Of a stretch of 12,921 bases of DNA, positions 1 through 6,987 are shown one piece after another; positions within the stretch are counted from its first letter, which is position 1, and each line of letters opens with the position of its first letter. The notes under the pieces were generated by a model. It ran no database searches and had not been told where the DNA came from. It saw only the letters and a program-made list of their open reading frames with translations. The stretch comes from Verrucomicrobiota bacterium. GTDB lineage: Bacteria; Verrucomicrobiota; Verrucomicrobiia; Limisphaerales; JAGWYX01. Made by a program: the position numbers and the translations under genes. The stretch covers positions 1-12,921 of the forward strand of contig JAGWYX010000026.1 in NCBI GenBank assembly GCA_018969165.1, written 5' to 3'.

Positions 1-1133
1 GCCTGGGCGGGGGCAACGACGAGCGCGAGCAGACGCTGAATGCGCTCCTGGTCGAGATGGACGGCTTTGACACCCAGGAAGGCATCATCATCATCGGCGC
101 CACCAACCGGCCGGACGTCCTCGACCCCGCTTTGCTGCGGCCAGGGCGGTTCGACCGCCAGATCGTCGTGAACCTGCCCGACGTGCGCGGCCGCGAAGCG
201 ATCCTCAAGGTCCATGCCAAAAAGGTGAAACTGGAGTTGGCGGTGGACCTGAGCGTCATTGCGCGGGCGACCCCGGGCTATTCCGGCGCTGAACTGGCCA
301 ACCTGCTGAACGAGGCCGCGCTCCTGGCCGCGCGCATGAACAAGAAGGCGATTGGCATGCTCGAGCTGGAAGAGGCCCGCGTCAAGGTGCGCTGGGGCCG
401 CGAACGCCGCAGTCTGGCCATGACCGAGGAGGAGAAGAAATTTACCGCCTGGCACGAGGCCGGTCACGCCCTGGTCAACGTGCTGCTCCACCACACCCAT
501 CCGCTCCACAAGGTCACCATCATCCCCCGCGGCCAGGCCCTGGGCGCCACCATGTCCCTGCCCAAAGACGATGTGCTGAACCGGCGCCGCAAGGAGATGC
601 TGGACATGATCGCCGTCGCGATGGCCGGCCGCATTGCCGAACAACTGATTTCCGACGACATCTCCACCGGCGCCAGCGGCGACATCCAGCAGGCCACCCA
701 ACTGGCCCGCGCGATGGTCTGCCAATGGGGGATGAGCGACAAGCTCGGCATGATCCAATACGGCGAGAACAACGAATACGTCTTCCTGGGCCGCGACATG
801 ATCCGCAGCAAGAATTACAGCGAACTGACCGCGCAGGAGATCGACACCGAGGTTAAACGGTTCATCGACGAAGGCTACCAGGTCGCCAAGAACCTCATCG
901 ACACTCACCGCGACCGGCTCGAACTCATCGCCAATTCGCTGCTCGAATACGAGACTCTCGAAGGCTCCCAGGTCGAGGAGATCGTGCGCACCGGCAAGTT
1001 CACGCCCACGCCCAAGCCGCCGTCGGTCGAGCCGCCGATGGGCGCCCCGGCCGCCACCCCGCTCTCCGAGGTGCCCAAGCCGTCCCCACCGCCGCTGCCT
1101 GGCCTGGGTTCGCCCGCCCCCGTCACTCCGTAG
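1..1133 (+). CDS. ftsH: ATP-dependent zinc metalloprotease FtsH, 3' part (5' end outside window)
   Basis: Membrane-anchored AAA+ protease that unfolds and degrades membrane and cytosolic proteins. The frame is already open at the window edge (first full codon at 3) and begins in the AAA+ module just after where Walker B should lie, with the family stretch LGGGNDEREQTLNALLVEMD. Next comes the second region of homology, GATNRPDVLDPALLRPGRFD, with its arginine fingers. The M41 zinc-protease motif HEAGH is at 453-467, and the downstream TGASGDIQQAT segment supplies the usual third Asp ligand. The transmembrane N-terminus and Walker A/B lie outside the window. After the protease domain the last 40 or so residues are a proline-rich, probably disordered tail ending at TAG 1131-1133, longer and more proline-rich than typical FtsH ends. 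Identification is very secure. No link to the following genes is evident. Confidence 0.97.
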   Translation, partial: LGGGNDEREQTLNALLVEMDGFDTQEGIIIIGATNRPDVLDPALLRPGRFDRQIVVNLPDVRGREAILKVHAKKVKLELAVDLSVIARATPGYSGAELANLLNEAALLAARMNKKAIGMLELEEARVKVRWGRERRSLAMTEEEKKFTAWHEAGHALVNVLLHHTHPLHKVTIIPRGQALGATMSLPKDDVLNRRRKEMLDMIAVAMAGRIAEQLISDDISTGASGDIQQATQLARAMVCQWGMSDKLGMIQYGENNEYVFLGRDMIRSKNYSELTAQEIDTEVKRFIDEGYQVAKNLIDTHRDRLELIANSLLEYETLEGSQVEEIVRTGKFTPTPKPPSVEPPMGAPAATPLSEVPKPSPPPLPGLGSPAPVTP

Positions 1134-1188
1134 CCGCCGCCGCGCGCAAGTCCACTCCTGCGCAACCGCTGGGTATCCCTTTGGTTCC

Positions 1189-1217
1189 TTGACGGCGGCG
1201 GGGCGTTCTCCTAAGTA
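1189..1217 (+). promoter_or_regulatory. Possible weak sigma-70-type promoter for the permease gene
   Basis: TTGACG at 1189-1194 matches five of six bases of the -35 consensus. It is followed after 17 bases by TAAGTA (1212-1217), a poor -10 match. It lies about 85 bases before the permease start, in the 169 bp gap after ftsH. The spacing is right but the -10 is weak, so this is tentative. Confidence 0.25.
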
Positions 1218-1302
1218 TTGCCGCCCGTGAAGCATCGCACCGTGGTCCGCCGCCGTCTGCCTGGCCGTCGAGGGGTAATGGTGTCTCGGCGCGAGGTGCC
1301 GC

Positions 1303-3117
1303 ATGGATAGCCTGGGCGCGCACCGGCCGCGCAACGTTGGTTGGGCGCGCGCGGCGGCGTTGTTGTACGGCGACTGGGGGACGAGCAAGGCCTACGTCAT
1401 CGGCCTGGCCTTTCTGGCGGCGGGATTCGCCTCTTTCCCGATCATCCTGGCGGTCTGCGCCCTGACCGGTCTGGTCGGCTATAACTACATCATCATTTGC
1501 CGGCATTTTCCGGACGGGGGCGGAGTCTATTCGTCGGCGCGCGAGCAGAGCCGGGTGCTGGCGGTGTTGGGCTCGCTGCTGCTCCTGGCCGATTTCATCG
1601 TCACGGCGGCGATGAGTTGCTGGGACGCGATGAGCTATTTTGGCGTGCCGCGCGAGTATCTCAAGCTGGCGACGCTGGGATTCATCCTGCTGATAGGCGG
1701 GATCAATCATTTCGGGCCGAAGCACTCGGGGAGCTTCGCCGTCACGCTGGCGGCGCCGATGGTCGTGGTCGTCGTGGCGATCATCGGGTTCAGCGTGCCG
1801 CATTTGAGCTTTGCCTCGATGGAAGCGCCCCACGCGGGCTTCAGCAAGAACTGGGTCAGCTTCGCCGACGTCATCCTGGCCCTAAGCGGCGTCGAGGCCA
1901 TCGCCAATCTGACGGGCGTGATGAAACTGGACATCCACGCGACGGCCGAAAAGCCGAGCGTGGCCAGCACGGCTCGCAAGGCCATCTGGCCGGTGGCGAT
2001 CGAGGTCGTGCTGGGCACCTCCTTGCTGGGTTGGGCGATGCTGTCGCTGCCACATTCGATGGATGTGGCGATCAAGGGGCGCTACGAAGACATGCTCCGC
2101 TTCCTGGGCGAACAATACGGCGGGATGGCGCTGGGGCCGCACTTTGGGCACTTGTTCGGCGTGCTGATTGGGCTGGTCGTCGGCCTGCTGCTGTTGAGCG
2201 CGGTGAACACCGCCGTGGCGGCCATGATCGGTTTGCTTTACATGCTGGCGCGCGACGGCGAGATGCCACGGCCGTTCACGCGGCTCAACTCGCATGGCGT
2301 GCCGTGGCCGACCCTGGTGGTCGCCGTGGTCTTGCCGATGATCGTGGTGCTGCTCTCGGCCGACCTGGACTCGTTGGCGGATATGTACGCGATCGGGGTG
2401 GTCGGCGCGATCACGGTCAACCTGGGATCGAGTTGTTTCAACCATCGGCTCAAGCTGAACTGGAGAGAGTTCGGGATCATGCTGGTGACTTTTGCCGTGC
2501 TGTTTGCGATCGAGGTGACCATTGCCAAGACCAAGCCCGCGGCCTTGTTCTTCGCCGCCTGCGTGCTGGGCACGGGGTTCGGCCTGCGGTGGTACGCGAT
2601 GAAACGGGCGGGCATCGAGACGGTGCTGTTGACACGCGAGATGGCGGCGGTGGTCAACCCGGAGCGGGTGGCGGACCTGCGGCCCAATTTTGCCCCTGGC
2701 CAGTCGATCCTGGTGGCCGCGCGCGGCTTCACGCCCGTGCTGCGGTTCGCCCTCGAGGAGGCCAAGCTGCGTCAAGGCGCCTTGTACGTCCTCTACGTCA
2801 AAGCGCTGGCCGTGAACTTGCCCGGCCCGTTGGCCGACGCGCAGCGACCGCGCTGGCAGGACGACCGCCAGGCCGCCGAAATTATGTACGGCGTGTTCGA
2901 TCTGGCCCAGGGCACCGGTGTCAGTGTCCTGCCGGTTTATGCCGTCAGCGAAAATCCGGCGGCCACCATCCTCGACATCGCGGCGACGCTCGGGGTGGAC
3001 ATCCTGATGCTGGGGGCGGCGCACCGCCGCACGCTGGCCAGCCTCCTGAAAGGAAACGTGGTGACCGAAGTGGCCAAGAACCTGCCGGAGAACATCCAAA
3101 TGGTGATCCACGGTTGA
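1303..3117 (+). CDS. APC-superfamily permease fused to a C-terminal universal stress protein (UspA) domain
   Basis: Predicted inner-membrane transporter of 604 residues. The first 430 or so residues are strongly hydrophobic with about 12 likely membrane helices and resemble amino-acid/polyamine/organocation permeases: an unwound first helix around GDWGTSKAYVIGLAF, then PDGGGVYSSAREQSR, and SGVEAIANLTGVMKLD in the middle helices. A linker (about 430-465) leads into a cytosolic UspA-like alpha/beta domain (about 466-604) starting GQSILVAARGF. The UspA nucleotide motif at 571-586 (GAAHRRTLASLLKGNV) is degenerate: His replaces the second glycine and Asn follows the last one, so ATP binding is uncertain. 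ATG 1303 is well supported: GAGGT at 1293-1297 sits five bases upstream and an in-frame TAA lies at 1276. The substrate cannot be read from sequence; amino acids or amines are likely. The adjacent nitrogen cluster makes a nitrogen-linked role plausible, though 284 bp and a separate promoter lie between. Confidence 0.9.
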   Translation: MDSLGAHRPRNVGWARAAALLYGDWGTSKAYVIGLAFLAAGFASFPIILAVCALTGLVGYNYIIICRHFPDGGGVYSSAREQSRVLAVLGSLLLLADFIVTAAMSCWDAMSYFGVPREYLKLATLGFILLIGGINHFGPKHSGSFAVTLAAPMVVVVVAIIGFSVPHLSFASMEAPHAGFSKNWVSFADVILALSGVEAIANLTGVMKLDIHATAEKPSVASTARKAIWPVAIEVVLGTSLLGWAMLSLPHSMDVAIKGRYEDMLRFLGEQYGGMALGPHFGHLFGVLIGLVVGLLLLSAVNTAVAAMIGLLYMLARDGEMPRPFTRLNSHGVPWPTLVVAVVLPMIVVLLSADLDSLADMYAIGVVGAITVNLGSSCFNHRLKLNWREFGIMLVTFAVLFAIEVTIAKTKPAALFFAACVLGTGFGLRWYAMKRAGIETVLLTREMAAVVNPERVADLRPNFAPGQSILVAARGFTPVLRFALEEAKLRQGALYVLYVKALAVNLPGPLADAQRPRWQDDRQAAEIMYGVFDLAQGTGVSVLPVYAVSENPAATILDIAATLGVDILMLGAAHRRTLASLLKGNVVTEVAKNLPENIQMVIHG

Positions 3118-3217
3118 GCCATTTCGCGGCGCGGGGACGTCAGGCGGCGAAAGGGCACGAGGTGTCGAAAAATGACCAATCTGCTTAAATGGACACCGCG
3201 GAATAGTCATGATCACC

Positions 3218-3269
3218 AGAAATCAAATTTCTAGGAAAATTTACGTAATTTGGTTGCAGTCGGTTGCAG
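3218..3269 (+). promoter_or_regulatory. Candidate upstream activator sites for the nitrogen cluster
   Basis: The segment about 3190-3290 is distinctly AT-rich compared with its surroundings. It holds a perfect inverted repeat, AGAAAT-CAA-ATTTCT (3218-3232), and two exact copies of GGTTGCAG (3252-3259 and 3262-3269) whose starts are 10 bases apart, one helical turn. Relative to a start expected near 3321 they lie at about -96 and -69 to -52, where enhancer proteins for sigma-54 promoters often bind. Neither matches the enterobacterial NtrC consensus closely, so the activator is unknown. Confidence 0.4.
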
Positions 3270-3294
3270 CTTCGTCCTCAAATAACCCCGCCGG

Positions 3295-3310
3295 TGGCAT
3301 CGCTGTTGCT
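3295..3310 (+). promoter_or_regulatory. Sigma-54 (RpoN) -24/-12 promoter for the PII-amtB-glnA cluster
   Basis: The sequence TGGCAT-N5-TTGCT matches the sigma-54 consensus TGGCAC-N5-TTGCW at all but one position, with the exact spacing between the invariant GG (3296-3297) and GC (3308-3309). Transcription should start near 3321, giving a leader of about 80 bases before the PII start at 3402. Such promoters require an NtrC-type activator and are the classical control point of glnK-amtB genes. The location, immediately upstream of exactly these genes, strengthens the call. It is a sequence match only. Confidence 0.75.
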
Positions 3311-3401
3311 TCGCTGGCGGACGGGTTGTTTTGCTCGGATCGCTTTGCCGCCACGGGCGTCCCTGGCCGGGGGCGGACCCGGCACCGCAACCCACTGAAC
3401 T

Positions 3402-3740
3402 ATGAAAAAAATTGAAGCCATCATAAAACCTTTCAAGCTGGAGGAGGTCAAGGACGCCTTGGGTGACGTGGGAATCGAAGGGATGACCGTGAGCGAAATC
3501 AAGGGGTTCGGCCGCCAAAAGGGTCACACCGAGATTTATCGCGGGAGCGAGTACACGGTGGATTTTCTACCGAAGATCAAGATTGAACTGGTACTCCCGG
3601 ATGCCCGCGTGGAAGCCGCGGTCGAGGCCATTGTCAAATCGGCCAAGACGGGCAAGATCGGCGACGGGAAAGTCTTTGTCTTGCCGGTCGAGGACGCCAT
3701 CCGCATCCGGACCGAAGAGAAAGGCGAGGCCGCGGTTTAA
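3402..3740 (+). CDS. glnB: Nitrogen regulatory protein PII (GlnB/GlnK family)
   Basis: Trimeric signal protein that binds ATP/ADP and 2-oxoglutarate and controls AmtB and glutamine synthetase. It has the standard 112 residues. The T-loop (about 37-55) carries the uridylylation-site Tyr51 within YRGSEYTVDF. The B-loop nucleotide motif TGKIGDGK is at 83-90, and the conserved Arg101 and Arg103 follow in RIRT. Lys3 and Asp54 are features of GlnB rather than enteric GlnK (Asn54). However, linkage to amtB is the hallmark of GlnK, so the paralogue name is uncertain and glnK would be equally defensible. No Shine-Dalgarno sequence precedes ATG 3402; the start fits the family N-terminus MKKIEAIIKPFK exactly. 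It is first in the amtB-glnA cluster and directly downstream of a sigma-54 promoter match. Confidence 0.96.
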   Translation: MKKIEAIIKPFKLEEVKDALGDVGIEGMTVSEIKGFGRQKGHTEIYRGSEYTVDFLPKIKIELVLPDARVEAAVEAIVKSAKTGKIGDGKVFVLPVEDAIRIRTEEKGEAAV

Positions 3741-3764
3741 CGCGGGCAGCGAGGCCGCGCCGGC

Positions 3765-3782
3765 TGGCGGTTCCACCCGCCA
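3765..3782 (+). other. Hairpin between the PII gene and amtB
   Basis: TGGCGG (3765-3770) and CCGCCA (3777-3782) form a six-pair stem with a six-base loop. No T-run follows, so it is not a clear terminator. It could stabilise the PII message or reduce read-through. It sits right before a GTG at 3785, which argues against that GTG as the amtB start. Confidence 0.4.
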
Positions 3783-3814
3783 ACGTGACGACCCAACAAG
3801 GCAGACCGATCAAG

Positions 3815-5374
3815 ATGATGAAAAAGACCATTCTCGTACTGGGTTTGGCCGGTTTTCTGGCCGTCCCCGCGGGTTTCGCGGCGGACGCCGGCGCCGCGGC
3901 GGACGCCGTCGCCAAGCCCCCGGAGCCGACACTGGAACAGCGCGTGGGCGGGCTCGAGGCCTACATCCTCAACGGGGATCCCTCGGCGGCGCTGGCCGCG
4001 CTCAAGGACAAGGACGGCAACCTGCCGAAGGATTTCCGGATGGCGACCCTGGGCACGCCGGGACCGGGGCATAACGGGTGGCAGATGGCGTCGGCGGCGT
4101 TGGTGTTGTTCATGACGCTGCCGGGCCTGGCGCTGTTTTACGGCGGCCTGGTGCGGCGCAAGAACGTCCTGTCGATCTGCGCGCAATGCTTCTTTATCAC
4201 CGGCCTGGTGACGATCCTGTGGTGGTTCTGCGGCTACAGCATGGTCTTTGGCAAGGGGAACAGTCTGTTCGGCCTCTGGGGCAGCCTGGACAAGATGTTC
4301 CTGCGCCACGTGACTTCGGCGCCCAACCCGGACTATTCCTTCTGGGTCTCCGAGAACGTGTACGCCATGTACCAGCTCATGTTCGCCATCATCACCCCGG
4401 CCCTGATCCTGGGCGCGATCGCCGAGCGAATGAAGTTCTCGGCGGTTTGCCTGTTCGTGACGCTGTGGATGTTCCTGGTCTATTTTCCGCAGGGCCACAT
4501 GGTGTGGGGCATCGACGGCCGCATGAACGGGGTCTGGAATCCCAAGGCGAGCATTCACGCGATGGATTTTGCCGGCGGGACAGTCGTGCACATGACCTCC
4601 GGGTGGTCGGCGCTGATCCTTTGCCTGATCCTGGGCAAGCGGCTGGGCTTCGGCAAGGAGAACATGGCGCCGCACAACATGGTGCTCTGCATGGTCGGCA
4701 CCGGCATGCTCTGGGTCGGCTGGTACGGCTTTAACGCCGGCAGCGCGGTGGGGGCCGACGTGATCGCCGCCAACGCCTTCACCACGACCACGCTGGCCAC
4801 CGCGGTGGCGTCGTTTGTCTGGCCGATGGCCGAGTGGCTGTTCCGTGGCAAGCCCAGCGTGCTGGGCTTTTGCTCGGGCGCGGTGGCCGGCCTGGTGGTC
4901 ATCACCCCCGCCTGCGGGTTCGTCAACGCGACCGGGGCGGTCGGCATCGGTATCGCAGCGGGGCTGATCCCGTGGTTCTTCTGCTTCAAGGTCAAGAGCT
5001 GGTTCGGTTACGACGACGCCCTGGACACCTTCGGCGTCCATGCCATTGGCGGCACGATCGGCGCCTTGCTCACCGGGGTATTTGCCGACGCCAGCGTCAA
5101 TTCGAACACGGCGAACAACCTGGCCGACGTCGGGAACAAACTGGAGCTGGCGAATCCGGCCACCCAGAACGGCCTGGCGCAGGCCATCGCCCACGGCACG
5201 CAGTGGCTGGCCCAACTCGAGGCCATCGGCGTGACCCTGGTCCTGGCCATCGTCGGCACCACGATCATCGCCCTGGTCGTCAAGGCCCTGGTCGGCCTGC
5301 GCCCCAGCGAGGAAGTCGAGACGCTCGGTCTGGACCTGGCCGAGCACGGAGAGGAGGGGTACCACACCGCCTGA
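3815..5374 (+). CDS. amtB: Ammonium transporter AmtB
   Basis: Inner-membrane trimeric ammonium channel of 519 residues from ATG 3815. A cleavable signal peptide is visible (MMKKTILVLGLAGFLAVPAG, cleavage near residue 23). A mature extension of about 60 residues (roughly 25-87) precedes the first membrane helix; it includes LEQRVGGLEAYILNGD. The pore twin histidines are His259 (VVHMTSGW) and His409 (GVHAIGGT), and Asp251 is the structural Asp eight residues before the first His. The C-terminus, GLRPSEEVETLGLDLAEHGE, is the conserved tail that contacts PII. An in-frame GTG at 3785 would add ten residues, but it abuts a hairpin, lacks a Shine-Dalgarno and would spoil the signal peptide. ATG 3818 is also possible. 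The gene follows PII by 74 bases, the conserved glnK-amtB pairing, and is probably cotranscribed with it. Confidence 0.96.
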   Translation: MMKKTILVLGLAGFLAVPAGFAADAGAAADAVAKPPEPTLEQRVGGLEAYILNGDPSAALAALKDKDGNLPKDFRMATLGTPGPGHNGWQMASAALVLFMTLPGLALFYGGLVRRKNVLSICAQCFFITGLVTILWWFCGYSMVFGKGNSLFGLWGSLDKMFLRHVTSAPNPDYSFWVSENVYAMYQLMFAIITPALILGAIAERMKFSAVCLFVTLWMFLVYFPQGHMVWGIDGRMNGVWNPKASIHAMDFAGGTVVHMTSGWSALILCLILGKRLGFGKENMAPHNMVLCMVGTGMLWVGWYGFNAGSAVGADVIAANAFTTTTLATAVASFVWPMAEWLFRGKPSVLGFCSGAVAGLVVITPACGFVNATGAVGIGIAAGLIPWFFCFKVKSWFGYDDALDTFGVHAIGGTIGALLTGVFADASVNSNTANNLADVGNKLELANPATQNGLAQAIAHGTQWLAQLEAIGVTLVLAIVGTTIIALVVKALVGLRPSEEVETLGLDLAEHGEEGYHTA

Positions 5375-5396
5375 TCCGACCGCGGCCAATCAATGT

Positions 5397-5447
5397 CGGC
5401 ATCGCTGGCGCCCGGTGACTCGCGGTTTGAACCCGCCACGGATGCCG
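5397..5447 (+). other. Potentially structured leader between amtB and glnA
   Basis: The 119 bp gap before glnA has CGGCATC (5397-5403) complementary to GATGCCG (5441-5447). Inside the loop is a second small palindrome, GGTTTGAACC (5424-5433). Together they could fold into a nested stem about 45 bases before the glnA start. No T-run follows, and it does not match a riboswitch known to me. It may be chance in GC-rich DNA or a processing site. Confidence 0.3.
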
Positions 5448-5493
5448 CGAGGCCACGCAGCAGAAGCAACCAAACCAATACCAAGACAAATCC

Positions 5494-6906
5494 ATGAGTA
5501 CACCCAAAACCGCACTAGAAATGGCCAAGAAAAACGGGGCCAAGATGGTGGATGTGAAGTTTGTGGACACGTTCGGAACGTGGCAGCATTTCACCCTGCC
5601 GATCGGCGAATTGAACGAAGAGGCCTTCAGCGAAGGACTCGGCTTTGACGGCTCCTCGATCCGCGGCTGGAAAAGCATCGAGGCCAGCGACATGCTGGCC
5701 ATGCCGGATCCGGACACGGCGTTCATGGATCCGTTTTGCGCCGTGCCGACCTTGAGCCTGACTTGCACGATCGCCGAGACCGGCACCCGCGAGGCCTACA
5801 CGCGCGACCCGCGCGGCATCGCCCAGCGCGCCGAGAAATTCCTCGTCAGCACCGGCGCGGCCGACACCGCTTACTTCGGACCCGAAGCCGAGTTTTTCAT
5901 CTTTGACAACGTCCAGTTCGATAGCCGCAGCAACGGCACGTTCTACAGCGTGGACGGCGTCGAAGGAATCTGGAATACCGGCCGGGAGGAAGGACCGAAC
6001 CTGGGCTACAAGATTCGCCACAAGGAGGGCTATTTCCCCGTGGCGCCAGCCGACACCCAGCAGGACATCCGGACCGAGATGGTCCTGGTGATGGAGGAAC
6101 TCGGCGTCAAGATCGAGCGCCAGCACCACGAGGTGGCCACCGCCGGCCAGGCGGAGATTGATTACCGGTTCGCGCCGCTGGTGCGGAGCGCGGACGCGAT
6201 GATGGTTTACAAGTACGTGGTCAAGAACATCGCGCGCAAGCACGGCAAGACCGCCACGTTCATGCCCAAACCGCTCTACGGCGACAACGGCAGCGGCATG
6301 CACACCCATCAGAGCTTGTGGAAGAAGGACAAGCCGCTGTTTGCCGGACGCGAGTATGGCGGCCTGAGCCAGATGGCGTTGTATTACATCGGCGGCTTGC
6401 TCAAGCACGCCAAGACCCTGTGCGCCTTCTGCAGCCCGACCACCAACAGCTACAAACGGCTGGTGCCGGGCTACGAAGCGCCCGTGAACCTGGCCTATAG
6501 CAGCCGCAACCGCAGCGCGGCCATCCGCATCCCGACCTACAGCGAGAGCCCCAAGAGCAAACGCATCGAGTATCGGCCCCCCGACCCGGCGGCCAATCCG
6601 TACCTGGCGTTCGCGGCGATGCTCATGGCGGGCCTGGACGGCATCGCCAACAAGCTGGCACCGGGCGAACCGATGGACAAGAACCTCTACGAGCTGGCCC
6701 CCGAGGAACTGGCGAAAGTCCCGCAGGTGCCCGGCAGCCTGGGCGAGGCCCTCGACCACCTCGAGAAGGACAAGGCCTTCCTGCTCAAGGGCGATGTCTT
6801 CACCGACGACTTCCTGGACATGTGGATCAGCCACAAGCGCAAGGAAGCCGACGCCCTCCGGCTGCGGACTCATCCCTACGAGTTCTTCCTCTACTACGAC
6901 GTGTAA
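5494..6906 (+). CDS. glnA: Type I glutamine synthetase
   Basis: Cytosolic dodecameric enzyme making glutamine from glutamate, ammonia and ATP. At 470 residues it is the usual length for GSI. The N-terminal beta-grasp part contains GFDGSSIRGW (50-59) with the active-site Asp52. The ATP-binding signature KPLYGDNGSGMHTHQS begins at Lys259. The flap glutamate is Glu328 in PGYEAPVN, followed by the NRSAAIRIP segment. Tyr399 in KNLYELAPEE corresponds to the adenylylation tyrosine of GSI-beta enzymes, so control by an adenylyltransferase is possible; no glnE or glnD lies in the window. No Shine-Dalgarno precedes ATG 5494; the leader is A/C-rich. No separate sigma-54 promoter was found in the amtB-glnA gap, so transcription from the cluster promoter is the simplest model. 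A strong terminator follows the TAA. Confidence 0.98.
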   Translation: MSTPKTALEMAKKNGAKMVDVKFVDTFGTWQHFTLPIGELNEEAFSEGLGFDGSSIRGWKSIEASDMLAMPDPDTAFMDPFCAVPTLSLTCTIAETGTREAYTRDPRGIAQRAEKFLVSTGAADTAYFGPEAEFFIFDNVQFDSRSNGTFYSVDGVEGIWNTGREEGPNLGYKIRHKEGYFPVAPADTQQDIRTEMVLVMEELGVKIERQHHEVATAGQAEIDYRFAPLVRSADAMMVYKYVVKNIARKHGKTATFMPKPLYGDNGSGMHTHQSLWKKDKPLFAGREYGGLSQMALYYIGGLLKHAKTLCAFCSPTTNSYKRLVPGYEAPVNLAYSSRNRSAAIRIPTYSESPKSKRIEYRPPDPAANPYLAFAAMLMAGLDGIANKLAPGEPMDKNLYELAPEELAKVPQVPGSLGEALDHLEKDKAFLLKGDVFTDDFLDMWISHKRKEADALRLRTHPYEFFLYYDV

Positions 6907-6943
6907 ACCCAGCCAACGCTCTGTCAGCGACCGCATCCAACCG

Positions 6944-6977
6944 CCGGCGCGGACGATCTCGTCCGCGCCGGTTTGTT
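6944..6977 (+). terminator. Rho-independent terminator after glnA
   Basis: A perfect 12-pair stem, CCGGCGCGGACG (6944-6955) and CGTCCGCGCCGG (6960-6971), with a four-base ATCT loop is followed by TTTGTT. It starts 38 bases after the glnA stop. It lies between convergent genes, but the minus-strand side has only a short T stretch, so it mainly serves glnA. Confidence 0.85.
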
Positions 6978-6987
6978 CACCCGCAGT

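Noticed and set aside
1134..1201. Possible ftsH terminator from CCGCCGCCG and CGGCGGCGG
   Set aside because: The arms are simple GC triplet runs separated by 50 bases and no T-run follows.
3221..3233. IHF-like site beginning AATCAA
   Set aside because: The trailing TTR part is mismatched and the consensus is weak, so it is not supportable beyond AT-richness.
3315..3329. Second possible sigma-54 element TGGCGG-N5-TTGT
   Set aside because: The invariant -12 GC is GT here, and a better match lies 20 bases upstream.
3209..3415. Small open frame across the sigma-54 promoter region
   Set aside because: It overlaps the regulatory elements and the PII start, has no Shine-Dalgarno and no recognisable protein features.
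5421..5436. tRNA T-arm-like sequence GGTTTGAACC
   Set aside because: No acceptor, D-arm or anticodon arms can be placed around it; the likeness is limited to one short palindrome.
3737..6936. Minus-strand open frames opposite amtB (550 codons) and glnA (473 codons)
   Set aside because: Composition is typical of GC-rich antisense shadows, and both regions are occupied by unmistakable conserved genes on the plus strand.
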